Positions 31,099-31,609 of a stretch of 31,609 bases of DNA are shown here, one piece after another. The notes below the pieces were generated by a model. That model saw nothing but the letters and a program-made list of their open reading frames with translations, was not told where the DNA came from and made no database searches. A program made the position numbers and the translations under genes. This DNA is from JBKEAJ01 sp047972135. GTDB taxonomy: Bacteria > Bacteroidota > Bacteroidia > Bacteroidales > Prolixibacteraceae. The DNA lies in assembly GCA_047972135.1 (NCBI GenBank), contig JBKEAJ010000103.1, forward strand, positions 1-31,609. Reading direction: 5' to 3'. The first letter of the stretch is position 1. Every line of letters starts with the position of its first letter.

Positions 31099-31609
31099 TT
31101 ACTCCATTTGCCTCAGCTTCTCTATCTCCTCGATGCTGAGGCCCGTAAGTTCGTGTATGGTGGCATTATCATAAGCTTTCGCTATCATGCGCAATGCTGT
31201 CTGCTCTGCCTTCTTCTTCTCACCTTTCTCAATTCCAAGCTTCTCGCCTTCTTTGCGCCCTTTCTTGATTCCTATCTCCTCGCCTTCCTCCATAGCTCTT
31301 TCTATGTTGGATTTATAAATATTGTGGTTGTCTCTAAAGCTTTTAAGACTGCTCTGATAAGCCTCCATCTCGGCATGATTGAATTTGGCTACCTCCGCTA
31401 TCTCGAATATCTTTTCAAACACTCGCTCCTGCAAAGCCCGGGGACGCTCCTGCAAATAAACCAAATTCTTCAAGGTGAAGAGCCACTTGTCTCGCATCGT
31501 CTCCAATTCATGCTCCTGCTTCGTAAACTTGGGAAGCTCAACATAAACATACATCAGCTTGTCAAAAAATATCTTGTTACGCTCATTCTTCAATTCGACT
31601 TTGTGAACA
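31099..31609 (-). CDS. Rpn / PD-(D/E)XK-transposase family protein, C-terminal part
   Basis: The frame remains open to the right edge (residues VHKVEL precede a TTG at 31593), so this is a 5'-truncated view of about 169 residues. The stretch YVYVELPKFTKQEHELETM followed by DKWLFTLKNL is typical of the region after the nuclease core in Rpn family proteins (PD-(D/E)XK nuclease family transposase). The tail is a charged, repetitive helix (EEGEEIGIKKGRKEGEKLG) ending in a small helical segment (LTGLSIEEIEKLRQME). Relatives promote RecA-independent DNA exchange in E. coli and occur in many copies in Bacteroidales. The catalytic residues would lie outside the window, so activity cannot be judged. 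The TTG is not a likely start. Confidence 0.8.
   Translation of the reverse strand, partial: VHKVELKNERNKIFFDKLMYVYVELPKFTKQEHELETMRDKWLFTLKNLVYLQERPRALQERVFEKIFEIAEVAKFNHAEMEAYQSSLKSFRDNHNIYKSNIERAMEEGEEIGIKKGRKEGEKLGIEKGEKKKAEQTALRMIAKAYDNATIHELTGLSIEEIEKLRQME

Overview
The window comes from a member of the Bacteroidota, most likely order Bacteroidales. The basis is a moderately AT-rich base composition, promoters of the TTTG-N20-TAnnTTTG type, a dut / TPR / DUF4292-lipoprotein / EnvC-like cluster, a B-type (single cytochrome b) succinate:quinone oxidoreductase, and large secreted repeat proteins. Genus cannot be fixed from sequence alone. Every supported gene lies on the minus strand, so transcription runs from high to low coordinates.

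Layout from left to right. (1) 1-4245: three secreted paralogues (one cut by the window edge). The two complete ones each consist of a signal peptide and six tandem ~100-residue modules, each framed by a cysteine pair. A clear promoter precedes the pair and a perfect hairpin follows it. (2) 4575-10803: an envelope/housekeeping cluster: dut, a TPR protein, a DUF4292 lipoprotein, an EnvC-like degenerate M23 protein, a membrane-anchored coiled-coil protein and a ComF-type phosphoribosyltransferase. (3) 10843-15441: trpS with its own promoter, preceded by the sdhC-sdhA-sdhB operon and its terminator. (4) 15657-18535: tRNA-Cys(GCA) behind a long palindrome, and the glycogen genes glgA-glgC. (5) 19048-20577: an enzyme of the 2-isopropylmalate/citramalate synthase family whose pocket residues fit citramalate synthase. 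(6) 21075-28223: a 2382-residue secreted protein with two FG-GAP blocks, CARDB-like, cadherin-like and GEVEDY modules. It ends in two copies of the same Cys-framed module seen in region 1. (7) 29235-30716: a secreted GH29 alpha-L-fucosidase. (8) 31099-31609: the C-terminal part of an Rpn/PD-(D/E)XK-transposase-like protein.

The intergenic DNA carries many repeats. Four copies of a palindromic element are each exactly 77 nt long. One overlaps the end of dut and supplies its stop codon. There are also clusters of small perfect hairpins, two of them sharing a GATATC flank in a REP-like arrangement, and many degenerate copies of a 'ctataggctgtatgcc'-type string.

The most unusual feature is the Cys-framed module family, which links two separate loci and forms the C-terminus of all three complete proteins that carry it. 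No recognised type IX secretion C-terminal signal is visible in any of them. The module could be a structural or adhesive repeat, or its last copy could be an undescribed surface-sorting domain; the sequence alone does not decide.
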